A stretch of DNA of 64,000 bases. Origin: Campylobacter sp. RM6914. Its GTDB lineage: Bacteria > Campylobacterota > Campylobacteria > Campylobacterales > Campylobacteraceae. Positions 49,136 to 58,062 of the stretch are shown here, in pieces (position 1 is the stretch's first letter; the number at the start of each line of letters is the position of its first letter). Location of the stretch: NCBI RefSeq assembly GCF_004803835.1, contig NZ_CP012545.1:1674001-1738000 (forward strand). Direction: 5' to 3'. The notes under the pieces are model-generated. The model ran no database searches and was not told where the DNA came from. It was given only the letters and a program-made list of their open reading frames with translations. The position numbers were made by a program, and so were the translations under genes.

Positions 49136-49820
49136 TTATCTCATAGATATTGCCCCTATTTTTCGCTCGAACCCGACTTTCACCGCCGACTTTAATAACA
49201 AAGTTGTTAAAGTCCTTAAAAATTCTCCCCTCTTCACACGCGCAAGCCATCCTTGCGGTGGTGAGCTTGATGTTTTGATTTTGCGTGTCAAATATGAAGT
49301 CATCAAGCAAAACAATGGTATCTACATCGCTTTTGTCTTCTTGTGCCAGCGAGCAACTTTTTATATCTATCCAGCTAAAATCAGCTATGCAAAAATTTAT
49401 CCCTAAATACGGCGTAAACACGCTTTTATGTTCTTTTAAATTTTTAATAATCGCGCTTTGATAACACTCTTCTAAATGCTCTAAATTTAAAAATATCGTA
49501 TATGCGGGACTAATGATAAGCTCTCTATAAAACTGCTTTTTCTCACTTGCATCTTGATAGCCCTCTTTTATGTGCATACTTGATGAAAGAGCGAATTTTA
49601 TACCGTTAAAAACAAAGCTTTTCTTAGAAATTTGCCTATCAATCTTGACGCTATACTTTATATCGTTTAGCTTGTAATACTCTCTTTCGCCGATGATCGC
49701 ACCCAAAAGCCCCATTATGGAAGTTTTGGGTGGCACAGGATAGGTAAGGCTCGAGTATATCGTGGCTGGGTGTGAAAAGTGAGCGTAATCGCCCGTTAGC
49801 TTAAAGGCAACGATATTCAT
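49110..49820 (-). CDS. cas5: CRISPR-associated protein Cas5 (type I-B)
   Basis: A 236-aa RAMP protein that holds the 5' handle of the crRNA in Cascade. The N-terminus MNIVAFKLTGDYAHFSHPAT followed by SSLTYPVPPKTSIMGLLGAI is the Cas5 signature of the I-B subtype. It is one base from cas7 and overlaps cas3. The length is normal and no key segment is missing. Confidence 0.93.
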   Translation of the reverse strand: MNIVAFKLTGDYAHFSHPATIYSSLTYPVPPKTSIMGLLGAIIGEREYYKLNDIKYSVKIDRQISKKSFVFNGIKFALSSSMHIKEGYQDASEKKQFYRELIISPAYTIFLNLEHLEECYQSAIIKNLKEHKSVFTPYLGINFCIADFSWIDIKSCSLAQEDKSDVDTIVLLDDFIFDTQNQNIKLTTARMACACEEGRIFKDFNNFVIKVGGESRVRAKNRGNIYEINGERVYFV

Positions 49821-50741
49821 TTATAGCCCTATTTTTTGCCAGCTTTCGCCAAATCCTGCTTTATTGTTTTTCTCAAAGTCAAAGTCGCTTACATATTCGA
49901 TTTTCTCGATATTTTGAGCGTATCTTTGAAGCTTTGCATTTAAATTTGAAAAGTCGATAGTGTAGTCGTTTATGTTTCTTATAGCCTCGTCACTCTTAGC
50001 GCTTTTTAACGATATGCTATTGTTTAGATCCCCGGCAAATGTATCGTCTTTATATGTTATTATCAGCATAAATCTAGGCGTTTGACCCATTTTTGAGCGT
50101 GTTATTAGATTTTTCGTTCCGTTCCAAAGTGCGGATAAAATTTCCCTTGCATCATCTTCGCTGAAATTTGTATTTTTAGCGTTATTGTTATCAAAAATTC
50201 CGTAAGTCGCAAACATCGCGTAGCTTAAAAAGTCCTCTTCTCTAAAAGTTTTTGCGCCCTTGTCGTTACCACTAGCAAAGGCTCCCGTGCCTTTGATGTG
50301 TTGTGTTTGCACCCTGTGAAGCGACCTGCTCATCCTAAACTGAACCGCACCGGTAAATTGCACTCCGGCAGTTTTTATATCCTTATCTTTTTTCATCTCA
50401 TCTTTATCAGAGATTGGTAAAACTCCGCCAAATGCGCGAATATCAATAAATTTAGACAGTATATCCCTTTCTATTTGCGCCTTTTCTTGCTTTATGTTTA
50501 TGACCTCTCTTACGGCGGATTTACAGTCTAGGATGTTTTCGCCGCTCCTATACTCTTTGACAAAGATAATGCTCTCGTCCTTTTTCATAATCTCATCGCG
50601 AATAGTCCGCTTTATACGCACGTCCGTAACCTCAGCGATATTTGTCTCGTCATCTATCCTAGGAGCATTTTCTCTTAACATATCGCCGTTTGGGTTAAAA
50701 TTCTCTCCATCCCACAAAAACAGTATCTCTTTCTTTTTCAT
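49821..50741 (-). CDS. cas7: CRISPR-associated protein Cas7 (Csh2-like)
   Basis: The 306-aa backbone subunit of Cascade. The start segment EILFLWDGENFNPNGD and EVTDVRIKRTIRDEI is diagnostic of the Csh2/Cas7 I-B family; GVQFTGAVQFRMSRSLHRV and GTGAFASGNDKGAK follow. It abuts cas5 and cas8b with no gap, so all are made from one transcript. Confidence 0.94.
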   Translation of the reverse strand: MKKKEILFLWDGENFNPNGDMLRENAPRIDDETNIAEVTDVRIKRTIRDEIMKKDESIIFVKEYRSGENILDCKSAVREVINIKQEKAQIERDILSKFIDIRAFGGVLPISDKDEMKKDKDIKTAGVQFTGAVQFRMSRSLHRVQTQHIKGTGAFASGNDKGAKTFREEDFLSYAMFATYGIFDNNNAKNTNFSEDDAREILSALWNGTKNLITRSKMGQTPRFMLIITYKDDTFAGDLNNSISLKSAKSDEAIRNINDYTIDFSNLNAKLQRYAQNIEKIEYVSDFDFEKNNKAGFGESWQKIGL

Positions 50742-52505
50742 CTATTCTCCTTTTTTCTCATCTTTTATAAATTTATTATAGTCATTTCCGCCCATAGCAA
50801 ATGCAAGCGTAATGTGCGAGCTTTTAACCACATCTTTTGATAAAAACACACCTGGCAATATCTCCTCGGCTAGCTCCATAGTCTGATTTATGCTTAAATT
50901 TGGATGCTTTGATATATTTTCTAGCTTGCCCTTTGTTGCATAGCATTTCGTCCAAATTCTCTCAAGCGAATCCTTTGTTATAGCGCCATTATTGTTTAAC
51001 CATCTAGCAAAAGATGCACTTTCGCTAACGGCGTATTGCCACTTCATAAGAGCAGACGACAGCATACCTAGCAAATATGCCCCTTGCAAAACGCTATCGT
51101 TGTTTATAAATTCGCTACCTTGTATAAGTGAGCGGATAAGCTCCTTTTTGTCCTTTAAATTTTGCAAATCACACTCCTTTTGCAATGTAAGTTTTTTATT
51201 TAAAATATCTATCTCGTTAAATAGCTCTTGGTATTTAGAGATACTTTCTATGCTTCTTTGCGGATAGTAACCGTTAAAATACTTCCCCCAATCAATAGCA
51301 AAACGATACTTCTTATTGATATTTCCATAGTATATCAGCTCAGCATACCTTTGTATCATAGTGTCTAAATCAACCTTGTTTTGAGACAGCAAAAATTTCA
51401 TAATTTCAAGACTATTTTCAAAAAGATTTTGCAGATATATAGCCTCGTCGTTATCCTTTATATCTTTGCGTTTAAAAGCCTTTATGTTACGACTTCCCAT
51501 AGCGTTTGAAATTTTAGAGATATAAGACGGCAAGACATCATCTATCTGGAGCAAAACATCAATCGCCGCATTATTTTTAGCATAGAATAAAATCGTGTTT
51601 AAAACAGGCAGATCTTTCTCTCTTTTTGCCACATATTCTAGCGCGACATCTATGGCTATCTCCTCAGCTTGTGCGAGCTCCTCGACATCATTTTTCTTAG
51701 CCTCTTTTAATATCTGTATGATCTCTTTAAATAGGCTTTGATCATTTGAGAGCAGTGTCGGCAATATCGCCATTTTAACACCATAAAAATTATGCGAAAG
51801 CTCCTTGTCAGTGGCTAAAAATCCGATCCTAATTCTATTTGCACTTGACTCATTTAGCGGTAGAAACTTTGATTTTACGCTCTTTAAATTTTCAGGCAGT
51901 TCATTTACGGAGCAAAAGGCTAAATTTGCGTCCGCTCCTACGCCTTTTTTGTTGGTTAAGATGTCATATCCGTAAATTTTACTAACCTCTTTTTTATCTA
52001 TATGCTTATCAAAAATCTCTTTAAAATACGATGATATTGGCTTTTCGTTATAGGACAAACAAAAGAATGTGGCTACTTTTTTATCCTTTGCCTTATGCTC
52101 GTCAAGTGCTTTAATATTGGTTATTATATCGTCAAAAAAGCCCTCGTTAAGCTCGCTTGATCTCTTTAAAATTTCATTGTTTTCTATATCGCTTGGAGAA
52201 AAATAAGACATTAAGTTTTTAACAGACTTTAAAACACCTTTTATAAATTTTGCTTCGTCTTTACTAACATCTTTTGAGATAAATTGATAGTTGGGGAAAA
52301 GATTGCCAGAGTTTGCCCCTATGCCAAATCTAGTGATGATTAACTCATCTTTGGGGATATTAGTGCTTGGAATTATATTTTTTGTATCTATATCACACAG
52401 GTAGCACTTTATTTCGTCATATTCATAGGCTCTATTTTTAATACGCTTCTCATCTTCCTCATAAACTGACCCGATATCAGAAAATATTTTGATAATGTCA
52501 CCCAA
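50742..52505 (-). CDS. cas8b: CRISPR Cascade large subunit Cas8b (TM1802/Csh1-like)
   Basis: A 587-aa protein with the composition and order of a type I-B large subunit, which recognises the PAM. A zinc-finger-like pair CYLCDID lies near residue 34. The identification rests mainly on position between cas6 and cas7 and on length; the sequence is divergent, as is usual for Cas8. The start appears to be TTG at 52505, with AAGGA seven bases before. It comes 30 bp after the 55-aa membrane protein gene, with which it probably shares a promoter. Confidence 0.85.
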   Translation of the reverse strand: MGDIIKIFSDIGSVYEEDEKRIKNRAYEYDEIKCYLCDIDTKNIIPSTNIPKDELIITRFGIGANSGNLFPNYQFISKDVSKDEAKFIKGVLKSVKNLMSYFSPSDIENNEILKRSSELNEGFFDDIITNIKALDEHKAKDKKVATFFCLSYNEKPISSYFKEIFDKHIDKKEVSKIYGYDILTNKKGVGADANLAFCSVNELPENLKSVKSKFLPLNESSANRIRIGFLATDKELSHNFYGVKMAILPTLLSNDQSLFKEIIQILKEAKKNDVEELAQAEEIAIDVALEYVAKREKDLPVLNTILFYAKNNAAIDVLLQIDDVLPSYISKISNAMGSRNIKAFKRKDIKDNDEAIYLQNLFENSLEIMKFLLSQNKVDLDTMIQRYAELIYYGNINKKYRFAIDWGKYFNGYYPQRSIESISKYQELFNEIDILNKKLTLQKECDLQNLKDKKELIRSLIQGSEFINNDSVLQGAYLLGMLSSALMKWQYAVSESASFARWLNNNGAITKDSLERIWTKCYATKGKLENISKHPNLSINQTMELAEEILPGVFLSKDVVKSSHITLAFAMGGNDYNKFIKDEKKGE

Positions 52506-52535
52506 GATACAATCCTTGACTTATGTGTTTTGAAA

Positions 52536-52703
52536 TTATACCAAATATTTATGGATAAAATAATATAAAAATATTGCAGATGCAACAAAACCAAATGTTA
52601 TACTAAACCTTGCAACACTCCGTTTGCTAATGCTGTCTTTATCAAGAACCTGCTTTTGATAAACCAACTCGACTTTAGCCATAAATTTATAGATATTTTT
52701 CAT
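52536..52703 (-). CDS. 55-aa small membrane protein in the cas6-cas8b gap
   Basis: Read directly on the minus strand: ATG at 52703, AAGGA six bases upstream, TAA at 52536-52538. The N-terminal half is charged (VYQKQVLDKDSISKRSVAR) and the C-terminal half is one hydrophobic helix (FSITFGFVASAIFLYYF). No family is recognised. A consensus sigma70 promoter stands 22 bp before it and cas8b starts 30 bp after it. Candidates are a membrane toxin, an accessory CRISPR protein or a regulator. Translation is not proven. Confidence 0.55.
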   Translation of the reverse strand: MKNIYKFMAKVELVYQKQVLDKDSISKRSVARFSITFGFVASAIFLYYFIHKYLV

Positions 52704-52724
52704 AATAATCCTTTTTTATGGCGT

Positions 52725-52753
52725 ATTATATATTTTATCTGACATTTTGTCAA
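52725..52753 (-). promoter_or_regulatory. Consensus sigma70 promoter with overlapping palindrome before the cas8b operon
   Basis: On the minus strand TTGACA (52748-52753), 17 bp, then TATAAT (52725-52730). A full −35 consensus is unusual in Campylobacter. The palindrome TGACA-AAA-TGTCA (52740-52752) overlaps the −35 and could be an operator. Confidence 0.75.
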
Positions 52754-52818
52754 GTTACATTATCTTAGTATTAAAATATATTAAGTCATGCAATTACTTT
52801 GTTTTAATTTTTTTTTAC

Positions 52819-52824
52819 TATAAT
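52819..52824 (+). promoter_or_regulatory. −10 box of a candidate plus-strand small RNA
   Basis: TATAAT preceded by a T-rich stretch (52801-52816), the usual Campylobacter promoter form. Predicted start near 52831-52833, at the first arm of an inverted repeat. Confidence 0.45.
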
Positions 52825-52830
52825 ACATTT

Positions 52831-52895
52831 AAAGAACAAGGCTATCCCTATGGGATTTTAAACCATTATCTTAGCATTTAATATGCCTTGTTCTA
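52831..52895 (+). ncRNA. Candidate hairpin small RNA in the cas6-cas8b gap
   Basis: AGAACAAGGC (52833-52842) and GCCTTGTTCT (52885-52894) are perfectly complementary around 42 bases that contain an inner hairpin TCCC-TAT-GGGA (52845-52855). A plus-strand promoter would start transcription at the first arm. The RNA overlaps the cas6 stop codon in antisense. On the minus strand 52834-52863 starts GTTTAAAAT, has a 4-bp stem with a 3-nt loop and is 30 nt long, loosely like the CRISPR repeat in layout. Alternatively this is simply a cas6 terminator. Confidence 0.35.
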
Positions 52896-53588
52896 ATCAT
52901 CTTTTGCAACCTCTAAAAATCCGACACCAAAGCTCATACATCCGCTTCCCACGCCCGTATCAAGCATCAAATTTATCATCTCACTACTAGCTCTTACCTC
53001 CCAAACCGCCGGCCAAGCACGCACAGGCATCTTGTTATTACCATAATAAAAATAAAGCGGACTTTCTAAATTTTGCCACTTTAAATTTAACTCAAATTCT
53101 CCCTCGTATTCTCGTCCACAAAGCGTCTCAAACCGCTCTAGCGCATTTTTCTTCATCATCTCAAGGTGTCTGGAATCTTGCGGTTCAAGATAGACTTTAT
53201 GCCCCAAAAGCCCCTTTAAAGCGCACACCACGTTTCCTTTTAGCAAAACCGTAGCTAAATCCGCCCCATCAACTCTGTGTCGCTGCAAGGACACTGTGCT
53301 ACCAGTTAGATGAATTTCACCCAAATTTAGCCCGTTTTTTAATACAGCCATAGCGATAAGCTCTTCAAATTTTGGCTCAAAAGCAGTAAATCGCACGCGC
53401 AAATCTGCCCCTTTTAGTCTATAGTCAAAATTTGTTTTCTTAAAAATTTTCCCGGTTTTTTCATGCTTATATCCGACGTGCTGTGAAGCCGGCAAATGAT
53501 GATATATAAAGCCTTGTATGAGTTCGGGCAAGATTTTGGATATTTTTAAATTTGTCGTAGGAAGCTTAGAGCCTATCACTACCATCAT
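52893..53588 (-). CDS. cas6: CRISPR crRNA endonuclease Cas6
   Basis: A 231-aa RAMP nuclease that cuts the repeat to make crRNAs. The C-terminal glycine-rich loop TGVGSGCMSFGVGFLEV is the Cas6 signature, and HHLPASQHVGYKHE near 33-46 holds candidate catalytic His residues. It begins inside the last 23 bp of rmuC and so may be expressed from the rmuC transcript rather than with the other cas genes, from which it is separated by 387 bp. Confidence 0.92.
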   Translation of the reverse strand: MMVVIGSKLPTTNLKISKILPELIQGFIYHHLPASQHVGYKHEKTGKIFKKTNFDYRLKGADLRVRFTAFEPKFEELIAMAVLKNGLNLGEIHLTGSTVSLQRHRVDGADLATVLLKGNVVCALKGLLGHKVYLEPQDSRHLEMMKKNALERFETLCGREYEGEFELNLKWQNLESPLYFYYGNNKMPVRAWPAVWEVRASSEMINLMLDTGVGSGCMSFGVGFLEVAKDD

Positions 53589-54993
53589 CGTCCTTTTTAC
53601 TTAAATTTTCAAGTTTTGCGCTCTCTACTTCGATCTCTAGTTCGCCAACTTCTGGCATATTTTGCGTAGCTTTTTGAGAAAGCTGCCTAAAGCGCTGTGT
53701 TTTACCATAAAGTCCTTGTCTTCCGGCAAGTGATGTGACTACTTGGTTATACTGCCTAGTTGCGGTTGTAAGCGTTGCCCCAAGCTTGTTTAGATCCTGG
53801 GCTACGACGCAAATTTTATTATAAATTTCACCTGCACTAGCGGCTATTTGTATGGCTTCTTTGTTACCCTTTTCTATACGCCACAAATTTGCCACAGTGC
53901 GTAGTATCGGCATTAAAGTCGTATGAGATACAAGCACAACCTTTCGTTCGTAACCATATCCAAAAAGCTCTCTTTCGTATTTTAAAGCCTCGATATAAGC
54001 TGCCTCTATAGGCATAAACATCATGACAAAATCAGGACTCTCAAGCCCTTCTATCATGCTATAGTTTTTTTTACTAAGCTCGTCGATGTGTGACTTGACT
54101 GACTTTACATGCTCGCTAAGCGCGGTCTTCATCTCATTTTCATTTACCGCGCTCATAGCTACCTCGTAAGCCACAAGAGAGACCTTGCTATCAATGATGA
54201 TATGTTTATTATCAGGTAGATACACAACAAAATCAGGCACCATCCTGGCCCCGCTTTCGCTTTTAAAGCTCTCTTGCGCGCGGTATTGTTCGTTTTTTAC
54301 TAAACCGGCGGCTTGCAAGGTCGCTTCAAGCTGCATTTCGCCCCAGTTTCCCGCGATCTTATTGTTGCCCTTTAGTGCATTTGTAAGGTTACTAGCCTCA
54401 CGGCTCATACCAAGTCCTATGTCAAGCACCTTTTTGAGTTCGTTTTCTAAATTTAGGCTATTTTGTTGAGTTTTATCGTGAATTTCATTTGTTCGTTTTT
54501 GAAAATTTTGTATCTGTTCTTTTAGGGGATTTAGAAGGAGTTCAAGTGATGTTTGGCTGTTTTTATTAAAATTTGCGCTCTTTTCTTCAAAAATTTTATT
54601 AGCTAGATTTTCAAATTCGGTGCTTAAATTTTTCTTTACTTGAACGAAATTCTCCTCTTTAGCGAGCTGAATTTTCTCACGCTCCTCAAGAGTGGTTTTT
54701 AGACTTGAAATTTGTGTTTTTAAATTTAAAATTTCATCTTCAAGCGCATCATTTTCTATGCTTTTTCGCTCTAACTTTTGGCTTAAATTCGCATTTATCT
54801 CTTTGCTTTCTTGCGCTCTTAAGGCTTCGTTTTCAAGCCTTACTTTTTGCTCGATACTTAAATTCTCAAACTCGTTTTTGCTAAATTTTAAACTCTCGAT
54901 CGTCTTTTTATCGTTTAAAACTACACCGAGTAAAACAGCGCATATCACGCACAAAAAGAAGCTAACCGCATAAAAAATATAAATTTCGTTCAT
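53566..54993 (-). CDS. rmuC: DNA recombination protein RmuC
   Basis: A 475-aa protein with one N-terminal membrane helix (about 5-25), a long coiled coil (about 30-170), and the RmuC domain with GNWGEMQLEATLQAAGL and PDFVVYLPDNKHIIIDSKVSL near 215-275. It limits inversions at short repeats. The 3' end overlaps cas6. Upstream are the two-component genes at 55043, on the same strand with a 49-bp gap. Confidence 0.92.
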   Translation of the reverse strand: MNEIYIFYAVSFFLCVICAVLLGVVLNDKKTIESLKFSKNEFENLSIEQKVRLENEALRAQESKEINANLSQKLERKSIENDALEDEILNLKTQISSLKTTLEEREKIQLAKEENFVQVKKNLSTEFENLANKIFEEKSANFNKNSQTSLELLLNPLKEQIQNFQKRTNEIHDKTQQNSLNLENELKKVLDIGLGMSREASNLTNALKGNNKIAGNWGEMQLEATLQAAGLVKNEQYRAQESFKSESGARMVPDFVVYLPDNKHIIIDSKVSLVAYEVAMSAVNENEMKTALSEHVKSVKSHIDELSKKNYSMIEGLESPDFVMMFMPIEAAYIEALKYERELFGYGYERKVVLVSHTTLMPILRTVANLWRIEKGNKEAIQIAASAGEIYNKICVVAQDLNKLGATLTTATRQYNQVVTSLAGRQGLYGKTQRFRQLSQKATQNMPEVGELEIEVESAKLENLSKKDDDGSDRL

Positions 54994-55042
54994 AAAATGC
55001 CTTTATTTAAATAAAAGCGATTTTATCAAAAGTATTGTAAAT

Positions 55043-55726
55043 TTATCTCTGTGATGTCATCATGTATCCAAGCTCGGAAAGGTTTTTTATCTTTATGCCA
55101 AGCTCTTTTTTGATACGTAAAACGATATTTTGTATAGCGCTTTTGCTTACGTTTTCATCCTCGTAAACATACTCCGTGATCTTGTCGTAGGTTACGAGCG
55201 AATTTAGGTTATAAGCAAGTAACCAAAACAGCTTGTTTTGCAAAAATGTCAGATAAACTTCGTTGCCGCCTTTATAAATTTTCTCGCGTTCTAGATTTAT
55301 GCTGATATCGTGACTTAGTTTGATCAGTTTATCTTGCGACTTTACGCTAAGACTCATTAACATCGAGCGTAAAATTTCAATATCTATGGGCTTTTTAAGA
55401 AACAGTGCGGCTCCCGCCTTTACGCTTTTAAGTAGGTTATTATCAGTGTCATACGAAGTAAAGATAATAAATTTTTGATGCGGTTTTGTCTTTAGTATCT
55501 CGTTCATCATCTCAAATCCATTCATCATAGGCATGTGAATGTCCGTTAAGATGACATCTGGGTTGTTTTTATTAAAAGACTCGAGCCCTTCATATCCGTC
55601 ATTTGCGGTATAAACACTCATACAATACGGCTTTAAAGCGCTTTTTAAAAGCGTAAGCGCAACATTATCATCCTCAACGATTAGGATGGATATTTTTGAT
55701 AGCGAGTCTAAAATTTCCTCTTTCAT
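55043..55726 (-). CDS. Response regulator, paralogue of the one at 25.4 kb
   Basis: A 227-aa regulator with receiver residues in ILIVEDDNVALTLLK, phospho-acceptor in VILTDIHMPMMNGFE near 59, FIIFTSYDTD and LFLKKPIDIE, and a winged-helix C-terminal domain beginning EVYLTFLQNKLFWLLAYN. It closely resembles the regulator at 25409-26092. It overlaps the kinase gene by four bases and belongs to the row dsbA2, dsbA1, dsbI, kinase, regulator. Confidence 0.9.
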   Translation of the reverse strand: MKEEILDSLSKISILIVEDDNVALTLLKSALKPYCMSVYTANDGYEGLESFNKNNPDVILTDIHMPMMNGFEMMNEILKTKPHQKFIIFTSYDTDNNLLKSVKAGAALFLKKPIDIEILRSMLMSLSVKSQDKLIKLSHDISINLEREKIYKGGNEVYLTFLQNKLFWLLAYNLNSLVTYDKITEYVYEDENVSKSAIQNIVLRIKKELGIKIKNLSELGYMMTSQR

Positions 55727-57384
55727 TTTTCACCTTTTAAATTTATATCAAAACTTAACTCAAACACGGTTGGATTTGCATCACTAACAAGTTTTAAGTC
55801 GCCGCCTATCTTTTCGTTTGCTAGCTTTTTACCAAAATAAAGCCCTATACCGTTACCGCTTTTTTTGGTTGTTTTTGGCATGGAAAATATCTTATCTCTC
55901 ATCGCCTCACTAACACCCCAACCATGCTCGCTAACAGTTATAAAGCACTTAGTCTCATTACTTTTGATGTCTATTTCTATCTCTCTTTTGTTGATATTTT
56001 CAAATTTTTCAACCACGGCGTCTTTTGCGTTGTGAATGAGGATGAGTAAAATTTGCTGTATGATATTGTCTTTTTGTGTCACGATAACATCGCTTGAATT
56101 TACCAAAATCACCTTGACATTTACACGGCTAAGCTCCGTATGCATAAGCATGAGTAGGTTTTTCACGCTTTTGGCGACGCTAAATTTATTGATATTTTCG
56201 CTTGTTTTGTAAAAATTTCTAAAAATTTCGATCGTATCACTTAGAAGGCAGACTGAACTCTCGCCACCTTTTAGTATCTCATTAAGAGTTTGTTTGTCTA
56301 GATTTCTGTCTCTTTCAAGCATTTGAAGTGTCGTTATCATAAGCTTTAATGAATTTACAGGCTGGATGAATTGATGATTTATACCGCTTATAAGCTCCCC
56401 TGCTTCGCTCATTTTAGCCTTATGAGCAAGTAAAATTTCATACTCATCGTTTTTATCTTTTATCTTTTTATACATAAGGCTATGAAGTAAATTTGCTAAA
56501 AGTATAAGCACTAAAAATGAGATGAAAAACAACGCGGCGCTGTTTTGAAATATCGACAAAAGCTCGCTGACTTGGCGCTCATCGTAAGCACCCGCCCCTA
56601 CAAACCAGTTTAGCGACGGAATTTCGGCAAGAGAGATGAAATTTGAGTTTATATTTATACCGGATAGATCCTCACCCGCTAAAAACATCTCTTTAAATCT
56701 ACTTTGTATCTGCTCTTTTAAATTTATATCGCTCATTTGGGTTAAGACCTCGCCGCTGTGAGTTACGATAAAGTAGTAAGAATTTGGCGAAAGTTTTAAA
56801 TTTCTTATGTTTTTAAAGATATTGCTTATCTTGACAACTCCACATAAAACGCCCACAAATTCGCCATTTTTATGGCTTGGTACACAGATATTTAAAACCT
56901 CGGTATTTAAAACAGTGTGGTTGGCGATGAAATTTATCGTGGGAGAATTTGTCTGCTTTGTTTCTACAAACCAAACCAGACTTGTTCTTTGTTTAAATTC
57001 AGTGTCATCGCCCGTGTATTTCTTACCGTTTACGAAAATATCGCCGTTATCTTTTAAAAACTGAACAGCGTCGAAGTTGTTGGAATTTTTATAGAAAGAA
57101 TTTAGGATATTTGACAAGCGCTCGTTATCATCGGCAAGCTCTAAATTTTGCATAATAAGCGAGATAGTACTAAGGGCTTGTATCCTTTCGTGAAGCCATG
57201 TGTCAAAGCTTTTTACTATGTTTTGTGTAGTTGCGATCTTGTTTTTATCAGATAGGGATATCATCTGATCTTTTGTAGCTTGATATAAATTTACCCCCAT
57301 AAACAAAACGGTAACGCTGGCAAATATGATAACAAGATAAATTTTAAAATCCGCACTCTTGCCAAATTTAAGAAACACGTTCAT
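55723..57384 (-). CDS. Sensor histidine kinase, intact paralogue of the pseudogene
   Basis: A 553-aa membrane kinase. Helix 1 at about 15-35, periplasmic Cache-like sensor (WLHERIQALSTI to LNWFVGAGAYDE), helix 2 at about 280-300, phospho-acceptor His in ELISGINHQFIQPVNSLK, N-box ILIHNAKDAVVEKF and G-box GNGIGLYFGKKLANEK. It lies 34 bp after dsbI. The neighbours suggest that it senses something linked to AssT or Dsb function. The other copy, next to assT, has decayed; this one may serve both regulators. Confidence 0.9.
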   Translation of the reverse strand: MNVFLKFGKSADFKIYLVIIFASVTVLFMGVNLYQATKDQMISLSDKNKIATTQNIVKSFDTWLHERIQALSTISLIMQNLELADDNERLSNILNSFYKNSNNFDAVQFLKDNGDIFVNGKKYTGDDTEFKQRTSLVWFVETKQTNSPTINFIANHTVLNTEVLNICVPSHKNGEFVGVLCGVVKISNIFKNIRNLKLSPNSYYFIVTHSGEVLTQMSDINLKEQIQSRFKEMFLAGEDLSGININSNFISLAEIPSLNWFVGAGAYDERQVSELLSIFQNSAALFFISFLVLILLANLLHSLMYKKIKDKNDEYEILLAHKAKMSEAGELISGINHQFIQPVNSLKLMITTLQMLERDRNLDKQTLNEILKGGESSVCLLSDTIEIFRNFYKTSENINKFSVAKSVKNLLMLMHTELSRVNVKVILVNSSDVIVTQKDNIIQQILLILIHNAKDAVVEKFENINKREIEIDIKSNETKCFITVSEHGWGVSEAMRDKIFSMPKTTKKSGNGIGLYFGKKLANEKIGGDLKLVSDANPTVFELSFDINLKGEK

Positions 57385-57417
57385 ATTCGTCCTTTAGCAA
57401 GAGTATAGCAGATAAAT

Positions 57418-58053
57418 TTAAAATTCTTTTTTAGCCTTAACGCGTGTTACGATAAAGCCTATGGCCATTAAAGCCAAAATGATCGCACAAAGTCCAAATC
57501 CCAAAAGCGTGCAGTCAGCCATACTTAGGAATTTTTTAGAAGGTATAAGATACCAACCATCGCTATAAAGCTCTACAAGATAGTTTTGTAGCGAACTTAA
57601 AATCACACCGTCAGGAACCATAGGGTTATCATAACCGCAATCACCAGTCGGTAAAAACCAGTCAGGCGCCCACTTCTCAAGTGGTAAGCCAAATAGATGG
57701 TTTGGCTCAGTCGAGCAACCTTGCACCCCAAAAGGATCGTCACTATGAACGGCGGCATGGATTTTTGCAAGCTTTACACTACATATAATGCCGTAAATAG
57801 AGCCTAAAAACGCAAACACATAGCCTAAAATTTTTAGGATCAAATTTTTAGGATCAATGGCGGCTAACACTCCGCCTATCGCCATACACAAAAACGCAAC
57901 TCGTATATAAACGCACTGCTCGCAAGGGGGCATGTGTATATACTTTTGAAACAACGAGTGCGCCAACACAACCAAAAACACGCTCACAAACGCCATAAGA
58001 AGCCACGGAAAGCGACTATCTTGCCATTTGCCTATCTTTTCTATCAAATTCAT
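57418..58053 (-). CDS. DsbB/DsbI-type quinone-linked thiol oxidase
   Basis: A 211-aa inner-membrane protein with about five helices. The first redox pair is PPCEQCVYIR near residues 43-47, the second pair is in the periplasmic loop around QGCSTEP and TGDCGYDN. It reoxidises a DsbA-type partner and passes electrons to quinone. The long second loop fits the DsbI group that works with AssT-linked DsbL. It lies 9 bp after dsbA1. Confidence 0.88.
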   Translation of the reverse strand: MNLIEKIGKWQDSRFPWLLMAFVSVFLVVLAHSLFQKYIHMPPCEQCVYIRVAFLCMAIGGVLAAIDPKNLILKILGYVFAFLGSIYGIICSVKLAKIHAAVHSDDPFGVQGCSTEPNHLFGLPLEKWAPDWFLPTGDCGYDNPMVPDGVILSSLQNYLVELYSDGWYLIPSKKFLSMADCTLLGFGLCAIILALMAIGFIVTRVKAKKEF

Positions 58054-58062
58054 TTTTTAGCC

